Source: Bin55 sp965220235
GTDB taxonomy: Bacteria; Pseudomonadota; Gammaproteobacteria; Pseudomonadales; Azotimanducaceae
Direction of reading: 5' to 3'
DNA length: 64,000 nt
Assembly (NCBI GenBank): GCA_965220235.1
Contig: OZ244815.1
Coordinates: 2,728,001-2,792,000, forward strand
Position numbers and translations under genes: made by a program. Below the pieces are notes generated by a model. It made no database searches, was not told the DNA's origin, and worked only from the letters and a program-made list of their open reading frames with translations. Shown here piece after piece: positions 9,247-16,764 of this stretch. Positions within the stretch are counted from its first letter, which is position 1, and each line of letters begins with the position of its first letter.

Positions 9247-10028
9247 GCGCCCTTGAAATCTGGTTGCCGTTTCTCTAGAAACGCGGCACGTCCTTCTGCA
9301 GAATCTTTGGTCGCACCCGCGCTTTCTTGCATTCGCGCTTCGAGGTCCAACTGCTGTTCATACGCATTGTGCCACGTATCCCAATACATCTTACGAATCA
9401 TGCCGAGAGACTTAGGTCCTGCGGCGAGCTTGCGAGCGATTTCTTCCGCACCTGACATAAGAGATTCGTTGTCGTCATAGACACGATTGATCAGTCCCCA
9501 CTCGAGTGCCTTTTCGGCTGGCAAACGTTCTGCGAGCAATGACAACTCGACCGCTCTTGACCATCCGATCAAGCGAGGCAGCATAAACGTTGATCCACCA
9601 TCCGGCACGAGACCGATGTTGGCAAAAGCCTGCAAGAAAAAGCCTTTCTTTGAAGCGCATACGATATCCCCAATTAACGCGAAACTCATGCCGACTCCTG
9701 CCGCCGCACCATTTACAGCGGTAACGATTGGGATATCCAGATCTCGTAGCGACAGAAGCAGTGGGTGATATCCAGATCGAAGTGACGAACCAACACTGGA
9801 CTCGTCATTACTACCGTCGCCCGCCAGGTTCGCCCCTGAACAAAACCCCCTCCCCGCGCCGGTGATCAGAAGACATCGAAAATGATTTTTTGGTGATTGG
9901 ATATATCGTAATGCGTCATGAATTCCCGAGAGCATCGCCGGTCCGATCGCATTCAATACCTCGGGGTCATTGAAAGTTAAAGTCGCGACACCTTCTTCCA
10001 CATCCAAATTGACGCGATTGAATTCCAC
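9243..10028 (-). CDS. Enoyl-CoA hydratase/isomerase family protein
   Basis: A 261-residue crotonase-fold protein. The oxyanion-hole segments are visible as GFCSGANL near residue 61 and NGAAAGVGMSFAL near 106. The acidic site reads GLVPDGGSTF near 140, with Asp where PaaG-type isomerases have theirs; hydratases of this fold normally use two Glu residues. This favours double-bond isomerisation or another crotonase reaction over plain hydration, as inference. It begins with GTG and is first of a two-gene unit with the SDR. A 129-base divergent spacer separates it from the kinase-like gene on the plus strand. Confidence 0.9.
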   Translation of the reverse strand: MEFNRVNLDVEEGVATLTFNDPEVLNAIGPAMLSGIHDALRYIQSPKNHFRCLLITGAGRGFCSGANLAGDGSNDESSVGSSLRSGYHPLLLSLRDLDIPIVTAVNGAAAGVGMSFALIGDIVCASKKGFFLQAFANIGLVPDGGSTFMLPRLIGWSRAVELSLLAERLPAEKALEWGLINRVYDDNESLMSGAEEIARKLAAGPKSLGMIRKMYWDTWHNAYEQQLDLEARMQESAGATKDSAEGRAAFLEKRQPDFKGA

Positions 10029-10096
10029 TCTGAACGTTCCTAATGGTGTAAAACTTTGAATATTCGATTATCCATAAGACATGGGGACTTTCGCAA

Positions 10097-10112
10097 GCTC
10101 AAGATGTTGAGC
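10097..10112. promoter_or_regulatory. Perfect 6-bp inverted repeat in a divergent promoter region
   Basis: GCTCAA and TTGAGC flank a four-base spacer in the 129-bp gap between the enoyl-CoA hydratase-like gene (minus) and the kinase-like gene (plus). The position suits an operator for a dimeric regulator or a leader hairpin for the plus-strand gene. No convincing -35/-10 pair was found here. Confidence 0.3.
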
Positions 10113-10157
10113 CGAAGAGCATTCAAAAATGACTAAACTGCGCCCAATTCAAACGAT

Positions 10158-11090
10158 GTGCGGTCGTCAATGACCAGGCAAACGCCGTGGGCCGCTGAGT
10201 ACGAGCTTGACGCTGATCAAGTCCTCGCGATTGTTTCGAAGAACACCGACCTCTCAGTAGAGGAAGTTCAATTTCTCGGCGAAGGCTGGGACTTCTATAA
10301 CTGGCTCATAAACGACCACTGGGTGTTTCGTTTTCCAAAACGTCACAGCGACGTGGATACCCTGGTCCATGAGCAAAGAATCCTGAACCAGTTACACCTT
10401 CCGGTTAAAACGCCGAGGTTTGAGTATTGGGTGGACCGACCGACCGATTTCCATAAACCTTTTGCTGGGTATGCCTATCTCGCGGGTTCTCCGTTGATTA
10501 ACTTTGCGTGCGATTCATGTGATCTCATATCTATTGGAAAGACTGTAGGCGAGGCACTCACGATGCTTCATCAACAATCTTTGACACCACCTCTTGTCCC
10601 AGTCGATCCGCTATCGCTGTGGACCGAAGGCTTCGACGAAATCGTCACAAAAGCACAACCCGATCTCGGCATCGACATCGAACGTCAGGTTAGAGATGCG
10701 CTGACATCCTATCGCTTCCGTGAACGAACAAGCCATCAAGTTACAACTCATAACGACCTTGGTGTTGAGCATATTCTCATGCACGATCATGCGCACGTCG
10801 CAGCACTAATTGATTGGGCGGACAGCGCAACCGCCAATGGATTTGTCGATTTCGCGGGGATCTGGGCGTGGGGCGGCGATGACGCTCTGAAAGCGATCAT
10901 GAACCATTACTACATCGATCCGAATAGTGAGGATTTCGCGCAGATAAGGGCGCACGGTTTGTGTTACGCGCTTGAACAGATCGCTTACGGTCGCGCGATT
11001 GATGACCAGTCTTTGCAATCTGCCGCAATTGGCTGGGTAGAACGTCGAGTGCTTGACGGTGAACTCGAAGACGTATACGCGCCGGTATAA
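10158..11090 (+). CDS. APH-fold phosphotransferase, macrolide/aminoglycoside kinase-like
   Basis: A 310-residue protein of the aminoglycoside phosphotransferase fold. LGEGWDFYNWLINDHWVFRFPK (residues about 41-62) is the glycine-rich loop and the ATP-lysine strand, and HNDLGVEHILM near 199 plus ALIDWADS near 215 are the Brenner-type catalytic loop and metal-binding Asp. The Asp-x-x-x-Glu spacing resembles the subgroup annotated as macrolide kinase-like, whose members often have metabolic substrates. The context of acyl-CoA genes argues against antibiotic resistance as its native role. GTG at 10158 and ATG at 10170 are both possible starts; neither has a clear ribosome binding site. Confidence 0.8.
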   Translation: MRSSMTRQTPWAAEYELDADQVLAIVSKNTDLSVEEVQFLGEGWDFYNWLINDHWVFRFPKRHSDVDTLVHEQRILNQLHLPVKTPRFEYWVDRPTDFHKPFAGYAYLAGSPLINFACDSCDLISIGKTVGEALTMLHQQSLTPPLVPVDPLSLWTEGFDEIVTKAQPDLGIDIERQVRDALTSYRFRERTSHQVTTHNDLGVEHILMHDHAHVAALIDWADSATANGFVDFAGIWAWGGDDALKAIMNHYYIDPNSEDFAQIRAHGLCYALEQIAYGRAIDDQSLQSAAIGWVERRVLDGELEDVYAPV

Positions 11091-11232
11091 CAAATCGGAG
11101 TTCCCGATTTCATTACTCCATCGGCATCGCTCCTACGCGCGATTAAGAACGAATGATCGCATGTGAAAGACGGAAGCGGAGAGAGTTTTGGGATAGCATT
11201 CACGAACCGATGAATTCAATCTGAGTAATACC

Positions 11233-12324
11233 ATGCCCACGTCCGCTCGAGTCGTCGTACTTCCGCAGGAGCAAGCTCCGCTAAACGTCGAAGAAATTTC
11301 GATCCCGGATCCCGGCCCGACTCAGGTGGTCGTCAAACAGTATGCGTCTGGCATTTGTCACTCTCAACTGCACCAAATGCACAACCCTCGACGCGGTCCA
11401 ACGCTTCTCGGTCATGAGTCGACAGGTATCGTGTTGCAAGCTGGGTCCGAAGTCACTCATGTCGCCGAAGGCGATACAGTCTTGGTGACTTGGGTACCTC
11501 GAAACTCGCAAATGACCGATGCGAGACCGGCAGCAGCCACCCTTTCAACATCCCTTGGAGATGCAGTTTCACAAAACGTATTCACCTGGGCTGACCACAC
11601 GATTGCTGACCAACAGTTTGTCGTCAAAGCTGAACCTGACATTGCGAAGGACGTAACGTCCATCATCGGCTGTGCTGTCATGACCGGTGCCGGCGCAGCG
11701 ATCAATACGGTGGATATCAAACCTGGTGATTCCGTAGCAGTTTTTGGCGTCGGTGGTGTGGGTCTTTCAGCGATCGTTGGCGCGAAATTCCGCGGTGCAG
11801 ACCCGATCATCGCGATTGATCTCGACGATGCCAAGCTTGAGTTCGCAAAACTCTTCGGCGCGACACACGGGATCAACGCATCTGAAGTGAATCCCGTCGA
11901 AGCGATTCACGAATTGACATCGCATGACGGATTCGCAATCAGCGGACGACCGATTACGGGTGCAGATTTCGCGTTTGACTGCATCGGCCTTAAGGTAACC
12001 ATGGAACAAATCGTGCCGGCTGTGCGACCGGGTCGATTCGGTGCGCGTCAAGGAGGCACAGCGGTGCTCGTTGGCGTACCACAAACGACAGTTGAACTGA
12101 ACGCCGGTGAAATGTTGGGAACTGAGAAACAGTTTCGTGGATCGATCGGCGGATCTTGTTGTCCCGACCGCGATTTTCCATTATTCCTTGAATGGCATCA
12201 GTCTGGTCAGTTGGACCTCGAATCTCTCGTCACAGAGCGCTATCGAATTGATGACATCAACGAAGCGACGACGGCGCTAGAAGAAGGAAAGATCGCAGGA
12301 CGCTCGATCCTCGAATTCAACTAG
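11233..12324 (+). CDS. Zinc-type alcohol dehydrogenase lacking the structural-zinc lobe
   Basis: A 363-residue medium-chain dehydrogenase. The catalytic zinc ligands are present: Cys42 in GICHS, His61-Glu62 in GHEST and Cys147 in IIGCAVMTGAGA. The NAD-binding loop is FGVGGVG (171-177) followed by IIAIDLDDAKLE. The four closely spaced cysteines that bind structural zinc in classical alcohol dehydrogenases are missing: after TVLVTWVPRN the segment has no Cys until residue 147. It is expected to oxidise an alcohol or reduce an aldehyde with NAD(H). It follows the kinase-like gene by 142 bases on the same strand and converges with the second phosphotransferase. Confidence 0.88.
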   Translation: MPTSARVVVLPQEQAPLNVEEISIPDPGPTQVVVKQYASGICHSQLHQMHNPRRGPTLLGHESTGIVLQAGSEVTHVAEGDTVLVTWVPRNSQMTDARPAAATLSTSLGDAVSQNVFTWADHTIADQQFVVKAEPDIAKDVTSIIGCAVMTGAGAAINTVDIKPGDSVAVFGVGGVGLSAIVGAKFRGADPIIAIDLDDAKLEFAKLFGATHGINASEVNPVEAIHELTSHDGFAISGRPITGADFAFDCIGLKVTMEQIVPAVRPGRFGARQGGTAVLVGVPQTTVELNAGEMLGTEKQFRGSIGGSCCPDRDFPLFLEWHQSGQLDLESLVTERYRIDDINEATTALEEGKIAGRSILEFN

Positions 12325-12344
12325 ACCGAAGGGAATCGATTGTT

Positions 12345-13346
12345 TTAGCCAAGCAATTCGAGAGCGCGATCGATCAACGGTTTCATAGAAAGCGCGGTTT
12401 GCTCCCAACTGGGGTCAGGTCGTTTGCCGCGACGATGCAGACTTAAGTTGAAACCCGTGATGATCGCGAATTTATAAGCGGCCAGTGCGCGAAACCAACG
12501 AATGTCCGGTAACTCGGAACCGTATGCGTCGACGTAATAGTGTGAAAGAGTCTGGGGATCCAAGAACATAGGGCGTCCACCTTGTTCTTTGGACCATGCA
12601 TCAGGATCACTGAACGTGCAGATCCAACCAACGTCGTTTAAGGTCGCGCCAACGCCCGTTAATTCCCAGTCGATTACCGCACGAAGCTCACCGTCTAACG
12701 AACACAATAGATTCGACGTTTGAAAGTCTCCGTGAAAAATCCCAACCGGTGCGTCGTGCGGTAAGGTCTCAAGCAGACGAGTACGGCACTCTGGTGCGCG
12801 TGACAACAAATGTGGATCGGCGGATCTTTCGTAGAACCGATCCCATCGTTTCACGTCGTCATCGAATGGAACAGGATCGCCTAAATATGGCACCCTATCA
12901 GTGTCAACCCGATGCACGTTCGCTAACGCGCCCATAACCTGACGGCCGAGATCCGCTAACTTCGACTCACTTAGTTCACTAGCCCATTCGCCAGGCGAAA
13001 CCTTCAGGGTATCTCCTTCTATAAAAGGCACAACGAAGTAAGGACAGTCAAACCATTGCAGATCTTCACCCGACCATTGCACAGGACAGTGCGGGACCGA
13101 GGTTCCGTCCAACGCATTGAGAACCTCGACCTGACGTAACACGTCCGCGGTCCCACGCCAATTCACGTTTGGCGGCGGCACACGGATATACCATCGCGAA
13201 ATTCCTTCTACAGTAATTACATCAAAGCCGTACGAGAATCCCGCATGTCCCGGCATGTTTCGCACGTTCTCTACAGCGATGACGCGTTCTTCAAAATGCG
13301 CGTTGCAGAACGGTGTTAGACGCTGAGCGAGCTCGTCGAGTGTCAT
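12345..13346 (-). CDS. APH-fold phosphotransferase, ACAD10/11- or LvaA-like
   Basis: A 333-residue kinase-fold protein. HGDFQTSNLL near residue 202 is the catalytic loop and VIDWELTGVGATLNDVGW near 222 carries the metal-binding Asp; the long W-E-L-T-G tail is typical of the phosphotransferase family that includes the kinase domain of ACAD10/ACAD11 and LvaA. Those enzymes phosphorylate the 4-hydroxyl of hydroxyacyl-CoAs. Its gene lies four bases after the acyl-CoA ligase stop, in the same operon, which suits a substrate activated as CoA thioester. Substrate assignment is inference. The ATG start is followed directly by TLDELAQRL. Confidence 0.82.
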   Translation of the reverse strand: MTLDELAQRLTPFCNAHFEERVIAVENVRNMPGHAGFSYGFDVITVEGISRWYIRVPPPNVNWRGTADVLRQVEVLNALDGTSVPHCPVQWSGEDLQWFDCPYFVVPFIEGDTLKVSPGEWASELSESKLADLGRQVMGALANVHRVDTDRVPYLGDPVPFDDDVKRWDRFYERSADPHLLSRAPECRTRLLETLPHDAPVGIFHGDFQTSNLLCSLDGELRAVIDWELTGVGATLNDVGWICTFSDPDAWSKEQGGRPMFLDPQTLSHYYVDAYGSELPDIRWFRALAAYKFAIITGFNLSLHRRGKRPDPSWEQTALSMKPLIDRALELLG

Positions 13347-13350
13347 CTAG

Positions 13351-14889
13351 CTAAACCGGTGCAGGACCTGGGAATTGCTCTCGGAGGATTCGTTTCAATA
13401 TCTTGCCACTTGGATTTCGCGGAATTTCGTCGACGAATGCGACCCCACAAGGCATTTTGAATCGGGCTAATTTTCCATTCAGAAACTGCATAACGGATGC
13501 TTCCGTTAACGCGCCTTCTTCAGCCATGATCAGCGCAAACGGGCTTTCACCCCATCGTTCGCTAGGTTGACCGATCACACCGCAGTCCTTCACGCCGTCC
13601 AGCGTCATGAGCAAGTTCTCAATTTCCGCCGGGTACACGTTTTCCCCTCCAGAAATGATCATGTCCTTTAAGCGGTCCTGAATGTACACAAAACCGTCCG
13701 CGTCCATCGTACCGATATCACCGGTGTGCAACCAACCATCGACGACCGTTTCAGCTGTTGCGTCAGGTCGGTTCCAGTATTCACGCATGACGTGCTCACC
13801 GCGCACGAGTACTTCGCCCGCCTCATCAGGCTCGCATGTAACGCCATCACCCCGAACGACCTTTACATCCGTATGAAAAAAAGATCGCCCCGTTGTGCCA
13901 ATCCGCTCAAGTGATTCCGCTCCGGTACATAAACAGGCTGGTCCGCAAGATTCTGTTAAGCCGTAGACCTGCATCACATCAACGCCTAAATTAGTGAACG
14001 CTTCAATGGCTGCATAAGGAACAGGGGCTGCGCCCGTCATGACCCATCGAAACTGCTCAATATTGAATCGTTCAAGATCTGGAATCTGAAGCATAAAGTT
14101 CATCATCGCAGGTACTAGCAACCCAACGCTAATACTCTCGCGATCGATCAATTGCCACGCGGTTAGGGGATCAAAGTTCCGCATTACAACCGCAGGAATG
14201 CCACGGTAAATAGACAGCGTTAAAGGAGTAAGCGCGCCGACGTGAAACATTGGTAGAGGTGAAAGGAAAACGTCGTCTTCGCGGAAGTAAGTTGTCGCAG
14301 CTATAGTCAATGTGCCCGCAAATGACGATCGGTGCGTATGAACAACACCTTTTGGTAATCCGGTTGTGCCAGATGTATACATGATGTAGAGCACATCATC
14401 CAGCGAGACCTTTGAATTCGGTTCTGTCGTTGGTGCAACGTCGCGAAATGTTCGGTAGTTCGTCCCGAAAGGTAAACAGTCTCCATCGGTTACATGTAAC
14501 CACTCAGCAATATCGGTGCGGGTTCCGCGACTATGAAGCTCTTCAACGGTCTCAGCAAATTCATCGCTAAACACAAGCTTTGTCGCACCACTATCCTTGA
14601 GTATGAATTCAAGTTCGTCTGCCACCAATCGCCAATTCAGCGGCACCACCACACACCCGATCTTTCCAAGCGCGAAGAACAGCTCAACAAACTCACTGCA
14701 ATTCATAAGTAGCAGTGCGACTCGATCACCAGCTTTGATACCGTTTGCAATAAGCGCGTTCGCTATGCGATTACTACGATCGTTGAGTTCTTTGAACGTT
14801 AACCGTTCACCTGTCTCGTCAATGTATCCGATTTGGTGGGGAGAAAGGTGTGCGCGGCGCACTAACAAATCGCCGATTCGCGTATACAT
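13351..14889 (-). CDS. AMP-forming acyl-CoA synthetase (fatty-acid-CoA ligase family)
   Basis: An ANL-superfamily ligase of 512 residues. Seen: YTSGTTGLPKGVVHTH (ATP phosphate loop), VMQVYGLTESCG, GWLHTGDIGTMDADGFVYI and the C-terminal NPSGKILKR with the catalytic Lys. It should activate a carboxylic acid to acyl-CoA through an acyl-adenylate. The reading frame continues 24 codons upstream to a TTG, but the ATG at 14889 aligns with the usual N-terminus (GDLLVRRA followed by GYIDETGERLTF), so I chose it. It heads an operon with the ACAD10-like kinase and is divergent from the MerR regulator, which may control it. Confidence 0.92.
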   Translation of the reverse strand: MYTRIGDLLVRRAHLSPHQIGYIDETGERLTFKELNDRSNRIANALIANGIKAGDRVALLLMNCSEFVELFFALGKIGCVVVPLNWRLVADELEFILKDSGATKLVFSDEFAETVEELHSRGTRTDIAEWLHVTDGDCLPFGTNYRTFRDVAPTTEPNSKVSLDDVLYIMYTSGTTGLPKGVVHTHRSSFAGTLTIAATTYFREDDVFLSPLPMFHVGALTPLTLSIYRGIPAVVMRNFDPLTAWQLIDRESISVGLLVPAMMNFMLQIPDLERFNIEQFRWVMTGAAPVPYAAIEAFTNLGVDVMQVYGLTESCGPACLCTGAESLERIGTTGRSFFHTDVKVVRGDGVTCEPDEAGEVLVRGEHVMREYWNRPDATAETVVDGWLHTGDIGTMDADGFVYIQDRLKDMIISGGENVYPAEIENLLMTLDGVKDCGVIGQPSERWGESPFALIMAEEGALTEASVMQFLNGKLARFKMPCGVAFVDEIPRNPSGKILKRILREQFPGPAPV

Positions 14890-15052
14890 ATGCTGTACTT
14901 TTATGGAAAAGATGGAATGATATTTGCCGAAATAGCGCACGACGACGCGTAGGCTAAGCAAAACTAGACATTAGCTAACAATTAGATATAAATTGCTTGA
15001 TTACTCGAAACTGGACTAAACAATCTCACCATCACGCCTCGCTAATCGCCGT

Positions 15053-15076
15053 TTAACTATACGTTTATATACTTAA
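15053..15076. promoter_or_regulatory. Inverted repeat upstream of the MerR-type gene, candidate operator
   Basis: Arms TTAACTATA and TATACTTAA match at 8 of 9 positions across a six-base spacer, in the A/T-rich divergent region between the acyl-CoA ligase and the MerR-type gene. The right arm contains TATACT, a plausible -10 element. MerR regulators bind palindromes between or over promoter elements, so autoregulation or control of the divergent ligase is likely. No matching -35 element at standard spacing was seen. Confidence 0.4.
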
Positions 15077-15149
15077 CAAGCCTTGCACAAGGAGAACAAT
15101 TCATCTACAATCCGCTCGACAACAAGAGCTAAGCTAAACAAAAAGTACT

Positions 15150-16133
15150 ATGTCAGCCATTGAAACTCGACAGAATTTAGTGAAGATCAGTACTGCAAGT
15201 CACCTGTCAGGCATTCGGGTCGAGACTTTGCGTGCATGGGACAAGCGTGGTCAACTCGAACCAAGACAACGAGTTGGTAACACACGTTATTACACCACAG
15301 ATCAAGTTGAGCGCATGAAAGCACTGAACACGCTCATCCGATCTGGCATTGGTTATTCGATCGGTGAACTTTGTGTCAAGAGCGACGACGAGATTCAACA
15401 GCTAGTCTCGGAATTGCATCAAGCGCCTGGATTGCATGCAGCGCCTGAAGTAACTTCGAGCTCACGCGTTGTTGTTGTCGGTTGGCGGCTTACGCTACTT
15501 CGCGACGTCAATCTCGAGAACGAACAGCTCCGCACTGCCGCACCCAATATCGACGACATCGAAGCGTTCCTTCAGTATCTCCGGCGCTTGGAACACGACG
15601 GCCTTGACATCGCGGTTATCGAGTTACCTTCCACATGGGATATGAACTACATCAATGATTTACGAGAGAAGATCGACGCACTTAATCACTCCGATTGCCA
15701 CGTAATTGCCGTATCCTATCTAAATGATCCTGCTTCATTTCACGAATATGAGCAGGAAGCACACCAGAAGGGTGTATCGCTCCTAGATGGTACAGACTTA
15801 ACGTGGGACGTTGTACTCAACGAGATTCGCGCGGTTCAAACGATGCGTCACGAGGCGACGGACGACTCGACACTGTCCATGACAACGAGTGAGTTAGCGC
15901 GTCTATCAATGTCTACTCAACGGATCGCCGGAGTTGCGGTCGCAGATATCGTTGATCTCTACCAGCGTACCTCAGACATCCGTGGTTTAGCGCAACGAGA
16001 AATCTCGCGTCAACTATTCGCTGACAACATGCAAGTCAATCGATTCGTCGATCAACTCCGTGCGGTACATGGTGAACTCGCCGAATGTCTAGCTCTCGTA
16101 CGGGAAGTTAGTCAACTCGAAAGTAATCGTTAA
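15150..16133 (+). CDS. MerR family transcriptional regulator with a long unusual C-terminal region
   Basis: A 327-residue regulator. Residues 10-80 form a MerR helix-turn-helix: ISTASHLSGIRVETLRAWDKRG, then NTRYYTTDQVERMKALNTLI. Residues about 104-215 alternate predicted strands and helices (RVVVVGWRLTLL, DIAVIELPS, HVIAVSYL, GVSLLDG), like a Rossmann-type sensor domain, and the last 110 are helical. In light-sensing CarH/LitR regulators the Rossmann cobalamin domain comes last and has a His motif; here the order differs and no such His motif is seen, so cobalamin binding is not supported. It is divergent from the acyl-CoA ligase operon. A strong promoter begins one base after its stop codon. 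Confidence 0.85.
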   Translation: MSAIETRQNLVKISTASHLSGIRVETLRAWDKRGQLEPRQRVGNTRYYTTDQVERMKALNTLIRSGIGYSIGELCVKSDDEIQQLVSELHQAPGLHAAPEVTSSSRVVVVGWRLTLLRDVNLENEQLRTAAPNIDDIEAFLQYLRRLEHDGLDIAVIELPSTWDMNYINDLREKIDALNHSDCHVIAVSYLNDPASFHEYEQEAHQKGVSLLDGTDLTWDVVLNEIRAVQTMRHEATDDSTLSMTTSELARLSMSTQRIAGVAVADIVDLYQRTSDIRGLAQREISRQLFADNMQVNRFVDQLRAVHGELAECLALVREVSQLESNR

Positions 16134-16134
16134 C

Positions 16135-16163
16135 TTGACAACGGTAAACAAAAGCTATATGCT
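16135..16163 (+). promoter_or_regulatory. Near-consensus sigma-70 promoter directly after the MerR-type gene
   Basis: TTGACA (16135-16140) is a perfect -35 element, followed after exactly 17 bases by TATGCT (16158-16163), which matches the -10 consensus at four of six positions. A transcript would start near 16170. The next convincing protein-coding gene begins about 600 bases further on, so the promoter probably drives a non-coding RNA or a very long leader. Confidence 0.55.
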
Positions 16164-16239
16164 AACCGGACAAGCAACGTTTTTTAGCCAAGCGTAGCAG
16201 TGAAATTTGAAATTGCACAAACACTGGAACGAGGAGAAG

Positions 16240-16398
16240 ATGGCAGTTAATGCTGCCATGTTCCGAGTGTGGTGCGATTTGGACTGGTTTCGCACGGATG
16301 CTAATTCCGCCATGCGCCCAATCGCATGGTCAAGAGCAGCGGCCCGAGGTCGTAATTGGAGTGCTTCAGGAATGGCCAGTCCTTCTTCTCACAGGTAA
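16240..16398 (+). CDS. Possible small ORF of 52 residues within the candidate ncRNA
   Basis: ATG at 16240 is preceded by GAGGAG ending three to four bases before it, so translation is conceivable. The product would have four Trp and many Arg and Ala residues, with no family resemblance, signal peptide or membrane segment. The start codon lies inside a 7-bp hairpin (16240-16259). It may be a leader peptide, a small protein encoded by a dual-function RNA, or chance. I consider the RNA interpretation slightly more likely. Confidence 0.2.
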   Translation: MAVNAAMFRVWCDLDWFRTDANSAMRPIAWSRAAARGRNWSASGMASPSSHR

Positions 16399-16442
16399 TT
16401 CTAATTAAGGAAACGTCAATAGCGTAGACCACAACCATTAAA

Positions 16443-16536
16443 AGCGCTCAGCAGCGGCAATCGTGCTCAGCATACCCTCCTATGTCGCGTCAAATCAGCG
16501 ACACCTTCCCTTGAGTTTGCCGCAGTTGAGCGCTTC
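16443..16536. repeat. 19-bp imperfect inverted repeat enclosing a smaller hairpin
   Basis: The arms 16443-16461 and 16518-16536 pair over 19 positions with one G-U wobble and one A-A mismatch. The 56-base loop holds a second stem, TGTCGC/GCGACA, around 16484-16503. Read on the minus strand the outer stem is followed by five T residues, as in an intrinsic terminator; read on the plus strand the tail is weaker. It could be the 3' domain of the plus-strand RNA, a minus-strand terminator, or a separate small RNA of about 94 nt. Confidence 0.55.
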
Positions 16537-16764
16537 TTATTTGATTCTTGTAGCGAGTCGATTCACGCCCCATCGAATTCTCGTATGAACGTCGATAGTC
16601 ACTCGATATTCGCATCACATATTAACCGTAATCCCTAACGACATAAAATGTGTGTACGCCTGCGTTCGTCGGACATACACCGATTGGATATGCGCGAATT
16701 GATCGCGGCGTACATTCAATATCCAAGTTGCGTAACGACCCTACCACTTTCGGGGAGAGAATTC

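Larger units (their letters stand above)
16170..16550 (+). ncRNA. Candidate structured non-coding RNA, no known family
   Basis: The 631-base interval 16134-16764 between the MerR-type and TauD-like genes has no convincing protein gene, yet is dense in paired elements. Three hairpins follow in series: 16240-16259 (ATGGCAG/CTGCCAT), 16272-16295 (GTGCGA/TCGCAC) and 16310-16329 (CCATGCG/CGCATGG). The loop of the second contains GGACTGG (16281-16287), complementary to CCAGTCC at 16376-16382, which would form a pseudoknot. A long stem closes at 16443-16536, followed by a moderately T-rich stretch. The promoter at 16135 faces this way. The conserved cores of RNase P RNA, tmRNA and SRP RNA were looked for and not seen. 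Exact ends are guesses; the segment 16551-16764 shows nothing definite. Confidence 0.4.

Noticed and set aside
10158..11090. Antibiotic resistance kinase
   Set aside because: The fold is shared with macrolide and aminoglycoside kinases, but the neighbours are acyl-CoA genes and no mobile element is present.
13351..14961. Longer acyl-CoA ligase starting with TTG at 14961
   Set aside because: The extra 24 residues match nothing usual in the family; ATG 14889 fits the normal N-terminus.
16170..16550. RNase P RNA, tmRNA or SRP RNA
   Set aside because: The conserved GAGGAAAGTCC core, a tRNA-like 3' end with CCA, and the SRP GGAAG/AGCAG loop were looked for and are absent on both strands.
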